Program-made: the position numbers and the translations under genes
Assembly (NCBI GenBank): GCA_963971575.1
Contig: OZ020618.1
Span: 1,862,501 to 1,926,500, forward strand
Source of the DNA: Liopterus haemorrhoidalis
Taxonomy: Eukaryota > Arthropoda > Insecta > Coleoptera > Dytiscidae
Direction: 5' to 3'
Length of the DNA: 64,000 bases
The notes under the pieces: model-generated
What the model saw: the letters and a program-made list of their open reading frames with translations, nothing else
What the model was told of the DNA's origin: nothing
Databases searched by the model: none
Shown here: positions 37,201-46,300 of the stretch, in pieces
How the letters are laid out: every line of letters starts with the position of its first letter
Position numbering within the stretch: the stretch's first letter is position 1

Positions 37201-40200
37201 TATTGCCAGGTCCCTGAAATAGAACAATTTAACAGAGTCATTATCTCTATACGTCGTTTTGTGTTCTTTTATTGTCTTCAAGGAGAAGTTTTGGCAAATC
37301 TGTATAGCCCAGTTGGAGATCTACTTGGGTTTCTGATTAAATCTGGCGTCCTCTTAAATATTGCCTGGTCCCTGAAATAGATAGAACAATTTAACAAAGT
37401 CATTATCTCTTTACGTTGTTTTGTGTTCTTTTATTGTCTTCAAGGAGAAGTTTTGGCAAATCTGTATAGCCCAGTTGGAGATCTACTTGGGTGACTGATT
37501 AAATCTGGCGTCCTCTTAAATATTGCCAGGTTTCTGAAATAGATAGAACAATTTAACAGTCATTATATCTTTACGTTGTTTTGTGTTCTTTTATTGTCTT
37601 CAAGGAGAAGTTTTGGCATATCTCTATAGCCCAGTTGGAGATCTATTTGGGTTTCTGATTAAATCTAGCGTCCTCTTAAATATTGCCAGGTCCCTGAAAT
37701 AGATAGAACAATTTAACAGAGTCATTATCTCTTTACGTCGTTTTGTGTTCTTTTATTGTCTTCAAGGAGAAGTTTTGGCATATCTCTATAGTCTAGTTGG
37801 AGATCTACTTGGGTGACTGATTAAATCTGGCGTCCTCTTAAATATTGCCAGGTTTCTGAAATAGATAGAACAATTTAACAAAGTCATTATATCTTTACGT
37901 TGTTATGTGTTCTTTTATTGTCTTCAAGGAGAAGTTTTGGCATATCTCTATAGCCCAGTTGGAGATCTATTTGGGTTTCTGATTAAATCTAGCGTCCTCT
38001 TAAATATTGCCAGGTCCCTGAAATAGATCTGAGAACAATTTAACAGAGTCACTATCTCTTTACGTCGTTTTGTGATCTTTTATTGTCTTCAAGGAGATGT
38101 TTTGGCATATCTGTATAGCGCAATTGGAGATCTTCTTGGGTTTCTGATTAAATCTGGCGTCCTTTTAAATATTCCAAATCCCTGAAATAGATAGAACAAT
38201 TTAACAGAGTCATTATCTCTATACGTCGTTTTGTGTTCTTTTATTGTCTTCAAGGAGAAGTTTTGGCATATTTGTATAGTTAATTGGAGATCTTTTTGAG
38301 CTTCGATTGAACCTGGAGTCTCTCTGAAGATTGTGTCGACTCCTGAACCACGTTTTAAGGTGTGTTTCTATCCCCCATGTGGTTTTGGCATCTCCAACCA
38401 CATTTTCTTCAGACTTATGTTTTTGTATGTTGTCCCTTAGTTGTGTCCAGGTGGTTTTGTTCTGTTTGGTGATGTTTTCCACCAGAAATTCCTGTGTAAA
38501 ACCATTACTCGCCCCTCTGGAAGTCAATGTCCTTATATTCATAATGTTCTTGCGTCACTATTACGTTAGCGGTGTGAGAGTCTAACGGGTCGAGCAGAGC
38601 GTGATCGATAACGGGCAACGCCGTACCGCTGCGTGGGTGTGGACGTACCGTGCGGGTGTGTTTCGTTATATAGTCGTGCTCATTCACTCACTATTACACT
38701 CCCCGAACGTCGCCCATTCAACAACGGAATGTTTTATATATTAATTGATAAGGGTTTTAAAGAATTTTAACACTGACTGATGTTTTCTTAACCAATGGTT
38801 TGCTAACTACGTAAATTAATTCAAAGAAGTAATTTATTGTATGGTTTATAAATGTTCTTTGTCTCACTGAGCCGTAGTGCTGATCTGTTTTGATCTGTAC
38901 GATCGAGAAGGGCCTAGGTCGTGGGATCCATTATTCAAGATGCCAAGGCAGAAAATAAATTCGTTAGAGTTGGCCGAGAAAAAAATTACGTCTCGAATAA
39001 TTTTGGAACGAACGGAATTTTTACCAAAAGTTGATCAACTCGTGCCGTTGATGTCAAAAGCTTAAATATGAAGTTTCATAAAAAATCCTTTTAGCCGAAT
39101 TTGCTCTGCACCTGTACACTAGGGTGACCATTCGTCCCGCATTCTAACATTTTGTCCCGCATTAAGATGCGTCCCGCAAAAGTCCCGCATTTTAACATTT
39201 TGTCCCGCATTGCCCTTGTAACTTGTATCTGAGGAAATGAGGACCTTTTTTTTGCTCTTCACTTGGATTTGGGAGGTGAGGACCTTTTTTTTTTGCTCTT
39301 CACTTGGATTTGGGAGGTGAGGACCTTTTTTTTTGCTCTTCACTTGGATTTGGGAGGTGAGGATCTTTTTTTTTGCTCTTCACTTGGATTTGGGAGGTGA
39401 GGACCTTTTTTTTGCTCTTCACTTGGATTTGGGAGGTGAGGACCTTTTTTTTTGCTCTTCACTTGGATTTGGGAGATGAGGACCTTTTTTTTTCTCTTCA
39501 CTTGGATTTGGGAGATGAGGACCTTATTTTTTCTCTTCACTTGGATTTGGGAGATGAGGACCTTTTTTTTTGCTCCGTCATTGCCTTCTTAAGAAAATGG
39601 TCACCCTAGTGTGCACAGACAGACGGACGGACAGACAGACATCATGCTAAAAATAATCAAAACGTTATGTAGGGACCTCAATTCGTGGAGATCCATCGAA
39701 ATCTCGAAATGTCAAAATCGGTATGATCACAATACCTCCCTTATATATGTTGGCGGTCGGTAAAAATATGAAATTTTTTTAATAAATGTCATACATTTCT
39801 ATGGTTTCATTTTAAATTTTCAAATTCCCATTTAGTTCCACGTTTGGAAGTATTTACAAATTCAAACATTCGTATCTTGAAAAAAGAATTATAGACTTAC
39901 AGATCACATTTTTGGAATCCTCACACTTTTACGAACCAATTGTTAATAGTTTCGTAAGCCTGTTTTATAACTCCATAACATAACGCATATGTATGGAACA
40001 ATGGGTTTGTCCCATGTAATTTTTATGCTTATGTATCCATATATCTATTATAAATTAGGCTTTACCCTCGTGCTGAAATAAATGGATTTTTTAAGTTGTC
40101 TCGAGCTCACTTTTTAACTATTGAAGTAGGTTTTTGCTAAACAAAATTATCAAAAACCTTATTTAATCAATAAAAGATTTCAAAATTTAGTCCCGTACGT

Positions 40201-43200
40201 TGTTAAGAAATGAATATTATTTTTTTAGTGTCAAACAAAACCTTCAAAAAATATTATATTTATAAAGGAAACGATAAAATTTATTAAGTGATGTTTATAA
40301 AATAAATTTTATGTAGACCTTCTAATGTTTGAAAACAAAGAAATGTGCGAAATTGCGACGCAATAACCGATTTTCGAAACGAGGACAGTTAGAACGTCAC
40401 ACTGACGCAGTTGTTTAGCGGGTGTGTATCTGTATGCAACCGGGCATCACACCTGTGTATTGCGGGTAACATAACCCACACAGAGTGTCTTAGATTGTGT
40501 TGTCGCCGGTCAACGAACTCGATAATTCGGCGGGAAAGTAAAATAATGAATATGTAAAGGGCGGTAATGAATTTAAGGGTTTCGTAGGTATGAACAATAA
40601 ACCCTTATATCTACCGTCACTCATATCTACGGTAGTAATTATGGCCAAACGGATGAATTTGAAATTTAGCATGCAAATGCAGTTTTTTGATTTGCATTTA
40701 GGAAAAATACTGAAAAAGCAAACCCTAGCGATTTTTTTTGCGATTTGTTTTGTATATAATTAGTAGTATATTGATAAAAAATATATTTAATTTTACTTGG
40801 CCGAACTTAATATATAAGGGGCAAGTTTTGGAATGGTGAAAATTTTCAATGTCTAGATTTTGACTGATGACCACGTTTCATGGTCCAGGGAATCCAAAAA
40901 ACCTATTTTCGAAGTGACGTACGTATGTGTGTGTGTGTCTGTATGTACACAATACCTCAAGAACGGTTCAACTTAGAGAGTTCGTTCTGGAACTAAAAAA
41001 TTCTCCTATTAATTGGGAAGAAGCCTATTGTTTTTTATCAAAGCCGGAAACGGATGTTATTAAACTTAAAAAAAAAATTAAATTTAAAAACCAGTAAACC
41101 AAGCCTTGAACAAAATTTTGCTTAGACATAATTTGATGTATTTTTGAAGATTTACCTTTTTTTTATGGTCGGACAAGTCTAGCGGAGGTCTAGAAAGGTA
41201 GTCTAAAAATCGGAAAAATTCTGAGTAATGCACACTGAGGTGAACTGGAATAGTTCAACAGGAATTTTTGTTAAGATTATTTAGAAATATTTCTTATACT
41301 ACGTGTAGGGTATTAAATGAAAGCTTTTGGTCCATATATTAACTGACTATAAAAGATTTTCAGAATATTCTTTCAAAATTGTTTCAGATATTTAGTATGT
41401 AGACCCCTATAGTTATGTGGGCATTACACGATTTTAATGTGTGTTTTTGATTTTTTCAATAAATTGATCAACTTATTGATGAAGAAAATGATTAATTTAT
41501 TTTGAAAATAACGTAAATTCTATTATATATAATTTTTTTCTCAGTTCGTAATTTTGTATATTTCTGAGAAGATTTTTTAAAATTTTCATTTTGAAAAATA
41601 TTTCAAAAAATTGATTGTGTAGTAACTTTTTGTATTAAATATTTGTAGTTGGTACTGAAATAGTTTTCAAAATAATTGATAAATAAATTGATGTATGTAA
41701 AGTGTTCAATTTATTTCGAAGGTTATCAATAAATTGGTCAATTGATAAAAAATTGATCAATTTATTGGTCAATAAATTAAACTGTAAAACCGACTTTATT
41801 GCACTTCTGATCTGATCACACAAATCCTCCATCTTCCTCTGTTAAATGTCAGGGTTTTTCCATGTGCCCCGTATACTAGTAGTTGTTAAATCTACGTTTA
41901 GTTGTCATTTAGTTAATTGAAATATTTTTGCGGTCAATTTCCCAGCGATAATCACTAATAATTTTTTTAAGTATTTTTATAATTTTTAATTTGTTCCGTT
42001 ATTGGACAATCAGTGCAAATCTAATTGTTCATATTGTCTGGCTCATTAATTTAGAATTGTAGAAAAAAGTTAGTTAGTTGGCAGCAGTGATAAATGTTTA
42101 GTGTTTTTGATATTTTGATCTTTAAGTTTGTGGGGAATTGGTTTGGGGAATTTCTCATGGCTACATCATTTAGTAAGGATTTATAATATAAAAATTTGCA
42201 CAATATTTAAATTAGGTTAAGTTAGAAATAAGACAAGAATTAGGTATTAGTTAAAACATATGGCGCACAGTTTTGGCTATTAGCACCTATCATAACCTAA
42301 TTACTTATTTGACTAAAATAAAAATTGATGTGAAGTTTGTGAAGATTGTGAATTTCAGAGTTTTGTAGGTATTTAATAAGTCTAAGAAAATAACAGAATA
42401 CTGTATGTCTAGGACAGCGGTTTCCAAACTGTTTTGATCGCGACCCGGTACGAGGTTTTAAAATTTTTCGCGACCCACCTTATGAAAAAAAAACATTTAT
42501 TTACAAAACAAATTTTATTTTATAGCAGTAGCTTTATAGTAATAAAGAGTAATAAATAGTAATAAAGAGTATAGTATAGTAATAAAAAAATATAGTATAG
42601 TAATAAAGAGCACTAGTGATTATCTGACGTAAAAAAAATAATATGTACAAAAAAATCTTTTTTGTGTTTTTACAGTATTTTTCGCGACCCGGCAAAATTT
42701 TTCTGACCCACACTTTGGGAAACACTGGTCTAGGACAATTTTTTTTCTATATTCACGTCAAAATCAACAGTTTTTACCGACCGCCAATATATATAAGGGA
42801 GGTATTATGATCATACCGGTTTTGGCATTTTGAGATTTCGATGGATCTCCACGAATTGAGGTCCCTACATAACGTTTTGACTATTTTTAACATGATGTCT
42901 GTCGGTCTGTCCGTCCGTCTGTCTGTGTACACGTGCCGAGTTGGTTGACTAGAAATGGGAGTTTACTCGTGTCGATTTTAAGATTTTTGCGAATATTTAA
43001 CAACAGAAAAATGTGTCGAAAAAATGTATTTAACAAAAGTTGCTATAAAAGCAATAACGAACAACTTTTATTTGAAACATTTTTTGATAAAATGAAAATT
43101 TTTTTTGTATCTATTATTTTCATACTTATGTGTAACGTTTCCATGGTCAAGATAAATAATATCTCCGTTAGAAAATATTAGGCCAAGTTATTTCTACTCT

Positions 43201-46200
43201 GCTGCTAGAATATATTTTATACAAGTACTTTGTGATGGTGGTCGGTTCTGTGGTGGCCACAGCTGATTTTTTTACTAATGTTATTTTTTTTTCTTTTGCA
43301 GATAAAGAAAATAGTGATACATCTTTAGAAGACTGGCGAATTGGTGAGTTGTTTTATTTACTCATTTGATAATATAGGGGCTCAGAGGAAAAGTAGTACA
43401 AGTGACATTTTCATACTTTTGCACAACAGATGTTTAAAGTTTCATTACTTCTTTTATTAACACAATTATACACTTACATAATGTAGAAATTTTATTAACT
43501 TTTTAGTAGAAATGTCACTTGTACTACTTTTCTTCTGACAGTTGTACAGTGTTTATAAATGATTAAAAGGCCTTTGAATTTCCCGCTCAAATAATTAATT
43601 TTAAAGGTTGGTACTTACCTATGTGTCAATCATTGAATAAAAAGACAAAAGAAAGGAGTATTACATGCATTTGGGAAGATCAAGATGGTCTCTCAAAATG
43701 GCGGACAATAGTTTCCGGCTCTACAGTAGTGTAGGTCAATTATTAAAATAAATGTTATCGGTACAAAAAGAAAAAATACCAATTTTGATATTTTCAAAAG
43801 AAGTTAAACATAGGAAATAGGAAAATAATCAATAAGGCACTATTATACATCTGTTATTTATTATTATAAAATTAATGATACACACAAGTAAATAAATACA
43901 TACAGAACTTATGCAGAAAATTATGACAGTACGCCATTATTCATAAGTAACGTGTATGTTGAGATTTTTGCGTTTTTGCTCAGCCGCAGACAATATAGCT
44001 AACCATTTTGAAAAGATACCAAATTTCAAGTTAAATGTGTATTTTTATATTAAATTATAAAATAACTACAAACTATTTTATTTATGATCTATAAATTATG
44101 AATATAACGGGTGTTTTTTTTAGAGGTATAGAACTTTAAATTGCAATAAAACAACGATGGATTATTCGATTGACATGAATTTTTTTTTATTCGAAAGATA
44201 ATCTTGTGGCATTACATTAAATCATACCAACAAGACGGCGCAACATGTCACACAGCTCGTGCCACAATCGATTTATTGAAAGACACGTTTGGTGACCGCC
44301 TAATTTCACGTTTTGGACCTGTGAATTGGCCTCCAAGATCTTGTGATTTAACACCGCTGGACTACTTTCTGTGGGGCTATGTAAAGTCATTGGTCTATGC
44401 GGATAAGCCACAAACGCTTGACCATTTGGAAGACAACATTCGCCGTGTTATTGCCGATATACGGCCACAAATGTTGGAAAAAGTCATCGAAAATTGGACG
44501 TCCAGATTGGACTACATCCGAGCCAGCCGTGGCGGTCATATGCCAGAAATCATATTTAAAATGTAATGCCACAAGATTAACTTCGAATAAAAAAAAATTC
44601 ATGTCAATCGAATAATCCATCGTTGTTTTATTGCAATTTAAAGTTCTATACCTCTAAAAAAAACACCCATTACATTAAATTATAATAAAAGTTAACCCAT
44701 TAATGGCCAAGCTATTAAGAAAAAATATTTTTCACAAAACTTGTAATGCAAATTAATTAAAATACATCAACTTAGACAATTATTGCATTTTGAAAAAATA
44801 TATATGCTTAACTCTACAGGAATATAAGGATGCGTATACGCACCCTTGGCTAATAACAATATCAAATATAAGTAAACATATAATAAGCAAATTATTTTAT
44901 TTATGAATCAAATATGAACTTATTTGGAATGAAACATTTCAAAACACTCTGGGCACAGATGTACTTTGCATTTTACACATAAATAGAGTTGCTTTTACAC
45001 AAACTGCATTTTTTTTACATTCGTTTCATGCCTCTTATTAGATGATCAATATTATCAAATCTGATGACATCTGATAAACTGATTTTTGAAGGACGCCCAT
45101 AGTTTGAATTTGTTGCTTCTCTATCAGTATCTGCATTACTCTGATACTTCATAAAAGCAACTGCTAGTCGTGACCAATTAAGAAATTTTACTATCATTTG
45201 ACAACTGTACAACTAATTTTTATTTTCACTATACTTATTCTGTAAATACATATACTGAACTATGAAAGGACACACAGTAGAAATGAACAATAGGTTAGAT
45301 GGCTAAGACAAGATGAGACTTGTCGATTGTGAATCACGCCTGTACATTTCATTGATTTGGTCATAAATTTGAATGATGTACACAGCAACATGACTGATAA
45401 AATTTATATTTTTTCAAAATAGGATAATTCATAACAATGTTCTCATACGGTTTGACTATATATATATTTTATATTACCAACAAGTGTATAGAAAATGCCT
45501 TTTATAAATCAGTAAAATCTTCAAAAATTGACCAATTTCAAAATATTTAAAAAAATATACTCTTTAAATAAACTGCGAAATAAAATATTCACGAAGCTAT
45601 TGCATCCTAGTAATGCTTGTAAAATAATTATGCAATAAAAATAAAACAATTGCTTTCCTTAAAAAAATAATTTCTAAAAGGTTGCGTATACGAACCTTTG
45701 GTCATTAATGGGTTAATAAACACTATACGAAAACAAGAAAATAGTGGCAGCAATTGTGGTCGTTGGAGTGACGTCATTACCGTCAAAAAATTTGATGTAA
45801 AAATTCTTCCTTTAGTATTTTTATTCAGTGGTACCAACAGTAACGAAACGTGCAGTGTCCATTACCTACCATATAACGCCATAAAGGTGGACATCTTTTG
45901 AACTAAATAAGGGTGAAATAAGGGTTTCGATTGGTTATATTTGACCTTAGAAAACAATTGACCTCACAAAGTGTTTGTCTCTTTTTAAACGTGTCCAAGG
46001 ACTTGTCTTATTTTATAATTTTAAAAACGTAGGCCCATGAGAATTATTTAGGGTTTTTAGTTTGTGTTTGTTGGTATATTTTGGTGATTGAAGATGGTGT
46101 ACTTAGGTGGATGGTCTGGCGGAAGTGGCGACTGTGATTCAGCGAGTTTTCACCAAGATGAAGACACCCTGTCACCCTGTGCGAGGCTCGACAAGTATGC

Positions 46201-46224
46201 CTTATCAGAGAACATCCTTTATCG
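25218..46224 (+). CDS. PPP4R1: protein phosphatase 4 regulatory subunit 1, first four coding exons (partial gene)
   Basis: Join 25218-25224, 25301-25345, 43302-43343, 46107-46224, with GT-AG junctions and matching phases (1, 1, 1, then 2). The product starts MADISLLPRDVFEDSEDD, then KENSDTSLEDWRI, and reaches HQDEDTLSPCARLDKYALSE, NILYR. Human PPP4R1 starts MADLSLL and has a closely similar QDEMLTP/RLDKYAASEN block just before its HEAT repeats, so identity is strong although only 70 residues are present. PPP4R1 is known as a HEAT-repeat scaffold that binds the PP4 catalytic subunit. No later exon is recognisable up to 64000, so the gene runs off the window. Its introns hold most of the repeats described here. 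Confidence 0.88.
25301..25345 (+). CDS. PPP4R1: PPP4R1 coding exon 2
   Basis: Acceptor ttactttcag ends at 25300 after a 76-bp intron. Encodes DISLLPRDVFEDSED. Donor GTAAGT at 25346. Confidence 0.85.
25346..27404. other. PPP4R1 intron 2, first part
   Basis: AT-rich, with no recognisable gene, RNA or repeat structure on either strand. Confidence 0.4.
27405..27811. mobile_element. MITE with TIR CAGTCTGTGCCAAACGGTTA, copy 2
   Basis: Same family as 1515-1916. Flanked by TA on both sides, with ends CAGTCTG and CAGACTA. Non-coding. Confidence 0.8.
27812..28446. other. non-coding DNA
   Basis: No supportable feature. A 62-codon minus-strand frame at 28112-28300 has no recognised domain. Confidence 0.4.
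28447..28502 (+). ncRNA. hammerhead-ribozyme-like core
   Basis: CTGATGA at 28458-28464, a potential stem II (GATTT with AAATC, loop AAAATAA), then GAAAC at 28483-28487 and a short CG-TTAG-CG stem III. Flanks ATTAACT and AGTTAAT could pair as stem I, with a bulge. The NUH cleavage triplet is not intact (AAG after stem III), so this may be a decayed ribozyme. Such minimal hammerheads with a CGAAACG tail are known from Penelope-like retroelements. Confidence 0.35.
28503..29244. other. non-coding DNA
   Basis: AT-rich, no supported feature. Confidence 0.4.
29245..29760 (-). mobile_element. piggyBac-like element, inverted copy
   Basis: The right end ACTATGTAAAGGG is followed by TTAA at 29761-29764. 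The body is the reverse complement of 49021-49531, including TGCCATATATGGTAC near the end and AATAATTCATGAGC near the other. The outer left terminus is degraded. A frame homologous to the transposase piece at 49128-49345 lies on the minus strand. Confidence 0.75.
29765..30789. other. non-coding DNA with a GC-rich patch
   Basis: 29765-29800 begins AACTAAGCTTTCAGAAACCG, similar to the foldback ends at 60693-60827. 30215-30345 is GC-rich (GTTCGCGGCGGCGCTG) in an AT-rich setting. No coding sequence was recognised. Confidence 0.4.
30790..32150. repeat. tandem array of about 150-155-bp units
   Basis: Each unit has TATTCGTTGTCTATTGG, TTCTATTCCAAAACTTGAAA, TTTTGAGTTTAATGGATTTG and GCCCTAATAGCCATTTATG. 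The AACTTGAAA words fall near 30983, 31131, 31287, 31437, 31592, 31701, 31854, 31966 and 32103. Units decay toward the right. Open frames of 60-83 codons inside it are shadows of the repeat. Confidence 0.85.
32151..32649. other. non-coding AT-rich spacer between two arrays
   Basis: No feature seen. Confidence 0.4.
32650..33350. repeat. degenerate left-edge monomers of the 160-bp satellite
   Basis: Contains TTCTTCGAAGGAGAAC, AGCCCAATTGG, GTAGATCTGATAACGATTTA and repeated ACGTGGTTTTGT, all recognisable variants of the core monomer at 33640-38300, but with heavy divergence and longer spacing. Confidence 0.6.
33416..33610. mobile_element. 195-bp pogo/Tigger-like MITE
   Basis: CAGTGTATAATCGGTTCTCG at the left and, on the reverse strand, CAATGGACTCTTAGTTCTCC at the right (13 of 20 identical), each flanked by TA. 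The interior repeats CGGTT-TCGAAC words. It interrupts the left edge of the satellite. Confidence 0.45.
33640..38300. repeat. satellite array, about 29 monomers of about 160 bp, with higher-order organisation
   Basis: The monomer runs GCGTCCTCTTAAATATTGCC, AGG(TCC/TTT)CTGAAATAGA, CAATTTAACAG, TCATTAT, ACGTCGTTTTGTG, TTTATTGTCTTCAAGGAGAA, GTTTTGGCA, AGTTGGAGATCTA, TTGGGT, CTGATTAAATCT. Four variant types recur: A (GAGTCATTATCTCTTTACG, GCCCAG, TATTTGGGTTTC), B (as A but GTCTAG and CTTGGGTGAC), C (lacking the GATA, with CTCTATACG and CAAATCTGTATAG) and D (CAGTCATTATATC, ACGTTG). They often follow the order C-D-A-B, about 640 bp. The first and last monomers are the most divergent. Non-coding; lies in PPP4R1 intron 2. 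Confidence 0.95.
38301..38500. repeat. degenerate right edge of the satellite
   Basis: Diverged monomer words (GGAGATCTTTTTGAG, ATGTGGTTTTGG, CCAGGTGGTTTTGTTC) continue past the core. A 107-codon minus-strand frame (38219-38542) contains repeated KTTW motifs that come from these words; not called as a gene. Confidence 0.55.
38501..39019. other. GC-rich island then AT-rich DNA
   Basis: 38550-38720 is unusually GC-rich (GATCGATAACGGGCAACGCC). A 60-codon minus-strand frame at 38505-38687 shows no recognised domain. It could be part of an LTR or another element end, but no repeat partner was found in the window. Confidence 0.35.
39120..39608. mobile_element. hAT element carrying an expanded 40-bp minisatellite (eight units)
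   Basis: TAGGGTGACCATTCGTCCCG faces ATGGTCACCCTA. The target in intact repeat A is GTGTACAC. The flanks here are ctgtacac and gtgtgcac, each one substitution from it, giving an 8-bp target duplication and confirming a hAT-type insertion. Confidence 0.85.
39233..39575. repeat. minisatellite, about 40-bp unit, eight copies plus a partial
   Basis: The unit reads GAGGACC-(T)8-10-GCTCTTCAC then TTGGATTTGGGAGGT. The last units shift to GGGAGAT. Runs of open frame in both directions (66-78 codons) come from the repeat. Confidence 0.9.
39769..40576. other. non-coding DNA
   Basis: Includes 40115-40190, similar to 23697-23790. The moderately GC-rich 40380-40520 holds GGTGTGTATCTGTATGCAAC and no recognised gene. 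Confidence 0.35.
40577..42320. repeat. fragments related to family E, reverse orientation, diverged
   Basis: AGGGTTTCGTAGGTATGA at 40577 followed by AAACCCTTATATCTACCGTC is the inverse of the family E right end. 41300-41330 (GGGTATTAAATGAAAGC) matches an internal E block. The rest is AT-rich without a clear boundary. Confidence 0.4.
42321..42766 (+). repeat. truncated family E left end
   Basis: AAAATTGATGTGAAG followed by TTTCAGAGTTTTGTAGGTAT is the family E start. It is interrupted by a hAT MITE and cut off by repeat A copy 3. Confidence 0.5.
42415..42727. mobile_element. hAT MITE, copy of the 12037 family
   Basis: CAGCGGTTTCCAAACTG faces CACTTTGGGAAACACTG. A perfect 8-bp duplication, gtctagga, is at 42407-42414 and 42728-42735. 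GCGACCC words lie under both ends. Confidence 0.9.
42767..43290 (+). repeat. dispersed repeat A, copy 3, abutting PPP4R1 exon 3
   Basis: Runs from TTTTTACCGACCGCCAATAT through the GTCTGTCCGTCC tract to GGTGGCCACAGCTGATTTTT. Comparison with copy 1 shows that TTTACTAATG and the following T-rich run, directly before exon 3, still belong to the repeat. Confidence 0.75.
43302..43343 (+). CDS. PPP4R1: PPP4R1 coding exon 3
   Basis: Acceptor ttcttttgcag ends at 43301, preceded by a branch-like TACTAATG. Encodes DKENSDTSLEDWRI. Donor GTGAGT at 43344. It is joined to exon 2 across an intron of about 18 kb. The flanking polypyrimidine tract aligns with the end of repeat A. Confidence 0.8.
43381..43541. 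mobile_element. 161-bp MITE in PPP4R1 intron 3
   Basis: CAGAGGAAAAGTAGTACAAG (then TGACATTT) at the left is repeated inverted at 43512-43541 with two or three mismatches. AT-rich core, non-coding. Confidence 0.75.
43542..44106. other. non-coding DNA in PPP4R1 intron 3
   Basis: No feature supported. Confidence 0.4.
44107..44670. mobile_element. DD41D (rosa-like) Tc1/mariner element, internally deleted, 564 bp
   Basis: About 110 bp at each end are near-identical inverted repeats, starting GGGTGTTTTTTTTAGAGGTA and continuing through AACAACGATGGATTATTCGA to TCTTGTGGCATTACAT. TA flanks at 44105-44106 and 44671-44672. The near-identity of the ends implies recent activity. It keeps the C-terminal third of the transposase. 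Confidence 0.85.
44216..44566 (+). pseudogene. DD41D transposase C-terminal part
   Basis: Starts at the deletion junction with YQQDGATCHTARATIDLL, the second catalytic Asp. Continues GPVNWPPRSCDLTPLDYFLW with the third Asp, 41 residues after the second, which is the DD41D spacing. It then runs through PQMLEKVIENW to GHMPEIIFKM-stop with no internal stop. The N-terminal DNA-binding region and the first catalytic Asp are absent. Confidence 0.85.
44696..45712 (-). mobile_element. piggyBac-like element, 1017 bp
   Basis: TTAA at 44692-44695 and 45713-45716 bound CCCATTAATGGCCAA and its inverse TTGGTCATTAATGGG. A GCGTATACG sub-terminal motif lies near both ends. The minus strand holds transposase C-terminal remnants. 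Confidence 0.85.
44930..45212 (-). pseudogene. piggyBac transposase C-terminus
   Basis: The frame at 45015-45212 reads MIVKFLNWSRLAVAFMKYQS, then SDVIRFDNIDHLIRGMKRM. After a frame change the sequence continues KQLYLCVKCKVHLCPECFEM, FHSK-stop, the Cys-rich domain that ends piggyBac transposases (C-x2-C, C-x2-C-F-x2-F-H). The catalytic DDD region is missing. Confidence 0.65.
45717..46106. other. non-coding DNA in PPP4R1 intron 3
   Basis: No gene other than the exon that follows. Confidence 0.4.
46107..46224 (+). CDS. PPP4R1: PPP4R1 coding exon 4
   Basis: The acceptor gtacttag ends at 46106, the only nearby AG that keeps phase. Encodes GWSGGSGDCDSASF, then HQDEDTLSPCARLDKY, ALSENILYR. Donor GTAAGT at 46225, phase 2. 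Confidence 0.88.
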
Positions 46225-46300
46225 GTAAGTTTACCTTAATTTTTACAATTGAAGTATTGTCAATTTTTGAGTTGTTTCCTGTGAGTATTTGCACGGGTAA

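Larger units (their letters stand above)
39020..39768 (-). repeat. dispersed repeat A, copy 2, split by a hAT element
   Basis: Same order of blocks as copy 1: TTTTACCAAAAGTTGATCAA, AGCCGAATTTGCTCTGCAC, the ACAGACGGACGG tract, GGGACCTCAATTCGTGGAG and the end TATATATGTTGGCGGTCGG. The insertion at 39120-39608 separates the halves. Confidence 0.8.

Noticed and set aside
38219..38687. 107- and 60-codon minus-strand frames at the satellite edge
   Set aside because: The first is built from degenerate satellite words; the second has no recognised domain and overlaps it. I could not support a gene.
39119..39609. 66-78-codon frames with repeated FTWIWEV or QIQVK
   Set aside because: Translations of the 40-bp hAT minisatellite; not conserved as coding sequence in the shorter family members.
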